Assembly (NCBI GenBank): GCA_016930485.1
Contig: JAFGGP010000041.1
Coordinates: 68,005-114,383, forward strand
Length of the DNA: 46,379 nucleotides
Source of the DNA: Candidatus Omnitrophota bacterium
Lineage (GTDB): Bacteria; Omnitrophota; Gorgyraeia; JAFGGP01
Direction: 5' to 3'
Both the position numbers and the translations under genes were made by a program. Below, piece after piece: positions 45,728-46,379 of the stretch. A model generated the notes under the pieces. The model was given only the letters and a program-made list of their open reading frames with translations. It was not told the DNA's origin and did not search any database. Positions within the stretch are counted from its first letter, which is position 1. Each line of letters starts with the position of its first letter.

Positions 45728-46378
45728 TTACAGCCCATCACTGATATGGATCGCCTTTTCTAGCTGTTCTTCCAGTGAAGTCTTCAATCGCAGCGTCTTT
45801 TCAAAGCGTTTCTCAAGCATTGCTTTCTCTTCCATAAGCTGGGCATACTGTTTGTGTGCCTCCTCGAGTTCTTTCTCCAATCGGCTGCGCAGCGATGATA
45901 AACCGTTCGTCTCTTTCTGCAAAAGAACCTTTTGAGAAGTTAAGGCAACAATTGTCTCCTGCGCGGTCTGGAATTTTTCCTCTAAGGTTCCTAGTTCCTG
46001 CTCGGAACGCCGTAAGGATGCCTCGGTCTTTTCCAAGATATCCTCTTTTTTTGCCAAAGAATTCTGTAGCTCTTTTATGGTCTGATACGTCCCCGATAAT
46101 ACATCCTTGTTCTTTGCCAGTTCCTGCTCAAGGTCTGCCTTTGCCGATCGAAGATTCTCCGTTGTGCCCTCGAGCCGCCTGCCGAGCGCACGTTCGCTCT
46201 CCAGTTCCCGTTGAGTATCCGCCAGCTGCTTCCTGAGCTTCTCCTGCTCTGCCTTTAGCGAAGAAAGGGTTTTGGTGAGGGTGTCCCGGTCGGCGGCTGT
46301 CTGAGAAAGTGACTCCTCTATTTTCCTAACTGCCTGTGTCAGCTCATCGATCTTCGCCTCGCGCTGTGTAAGGGCAGC
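45728..46378 (-). CDS. Second long coiled-coil protein, partial (no start in window)
   Basis: The ORF-track start at 46057 is internal; own translation continues in frame to the edge: ALTQREAKIDELTQAVRKIEESLSQTAADRDTLTKTLSSLKAEQEKLRKQLADTQRELE... Confidence 0.85.
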   Translation of the reverse strand, partial: AALTQREAKIDELTQAVRKIEESLSQTAADRDTLTKTLSSLKAEQEKLRKQLADTQRELESERALGRRLEGTTENLRSAKADLEQELAKNKDVLSGTYQTIKELQNSLAKKEDILEKTEASLRRSEQELGTLEEKFQTAQETIVALTSQKVLLQKETNGLSSLRSRLEKELEEAHKQYAQLMEEKAMLEKRFEKTLRLKTSLEEQLEKAIHISDGL

Positions 46379-46379
46379 C

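Overview
The 46.4 kb window looks like a bacterial chromosome segment, mostly housekeeping genes on the minus strand. I would guess an uncultivated lineage such as Omnitrophota, but the sequence does not prove it. Recognisable blocks: rpmF-plsX-fabH-fabD; coaD-rsmD-recG; rpmB/recJ; yajC-secDF; nadK, nadA, def; iscR-iscU; ino1; rdgB-rph; murI-queC-queE; ssrA-smpB; maf; a PilB/GspE ATPase; a PDZ/HAMP/REC signalling block; and long coiled-coil genes. RNA genes are tRNA-Arg(UCG), tRNA-Pro(UGG), tRNA-Arg(UCU), tRNA-His(GUG), tRNA-Leu(CAG) and tmRNA. The strongest unexplained signal is a family of three ~231-273 bp non-coding elements at the 3' ends of three different RNA genes: tRNA-Arg(UCG), tRNA-Arg(UCU) and tmRNA. 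Each is bounded by a 17-22 bp direct repeat of that host gene's own 3' end. The break is in the T-loop (GGTT|CGANTCC in the gene, GGCGC|CGANTCC at the far end). Each also carries an internal inverted copy of a T-arm that best matches its own host, plus conserved hairpins. Two copies abut a 41 bp palindrome with a compensatory base change. This may be a promiscuous, non-autonomous T-loop-targeting element family. Other points of interest: a SRPBCC / LuxD-like / methyltransferase fusion, an inverted decamer-repeat array, an unusual tmRNA tag, and a duplicated secreted-protein module with a shared C-terminal motif and related terminators.
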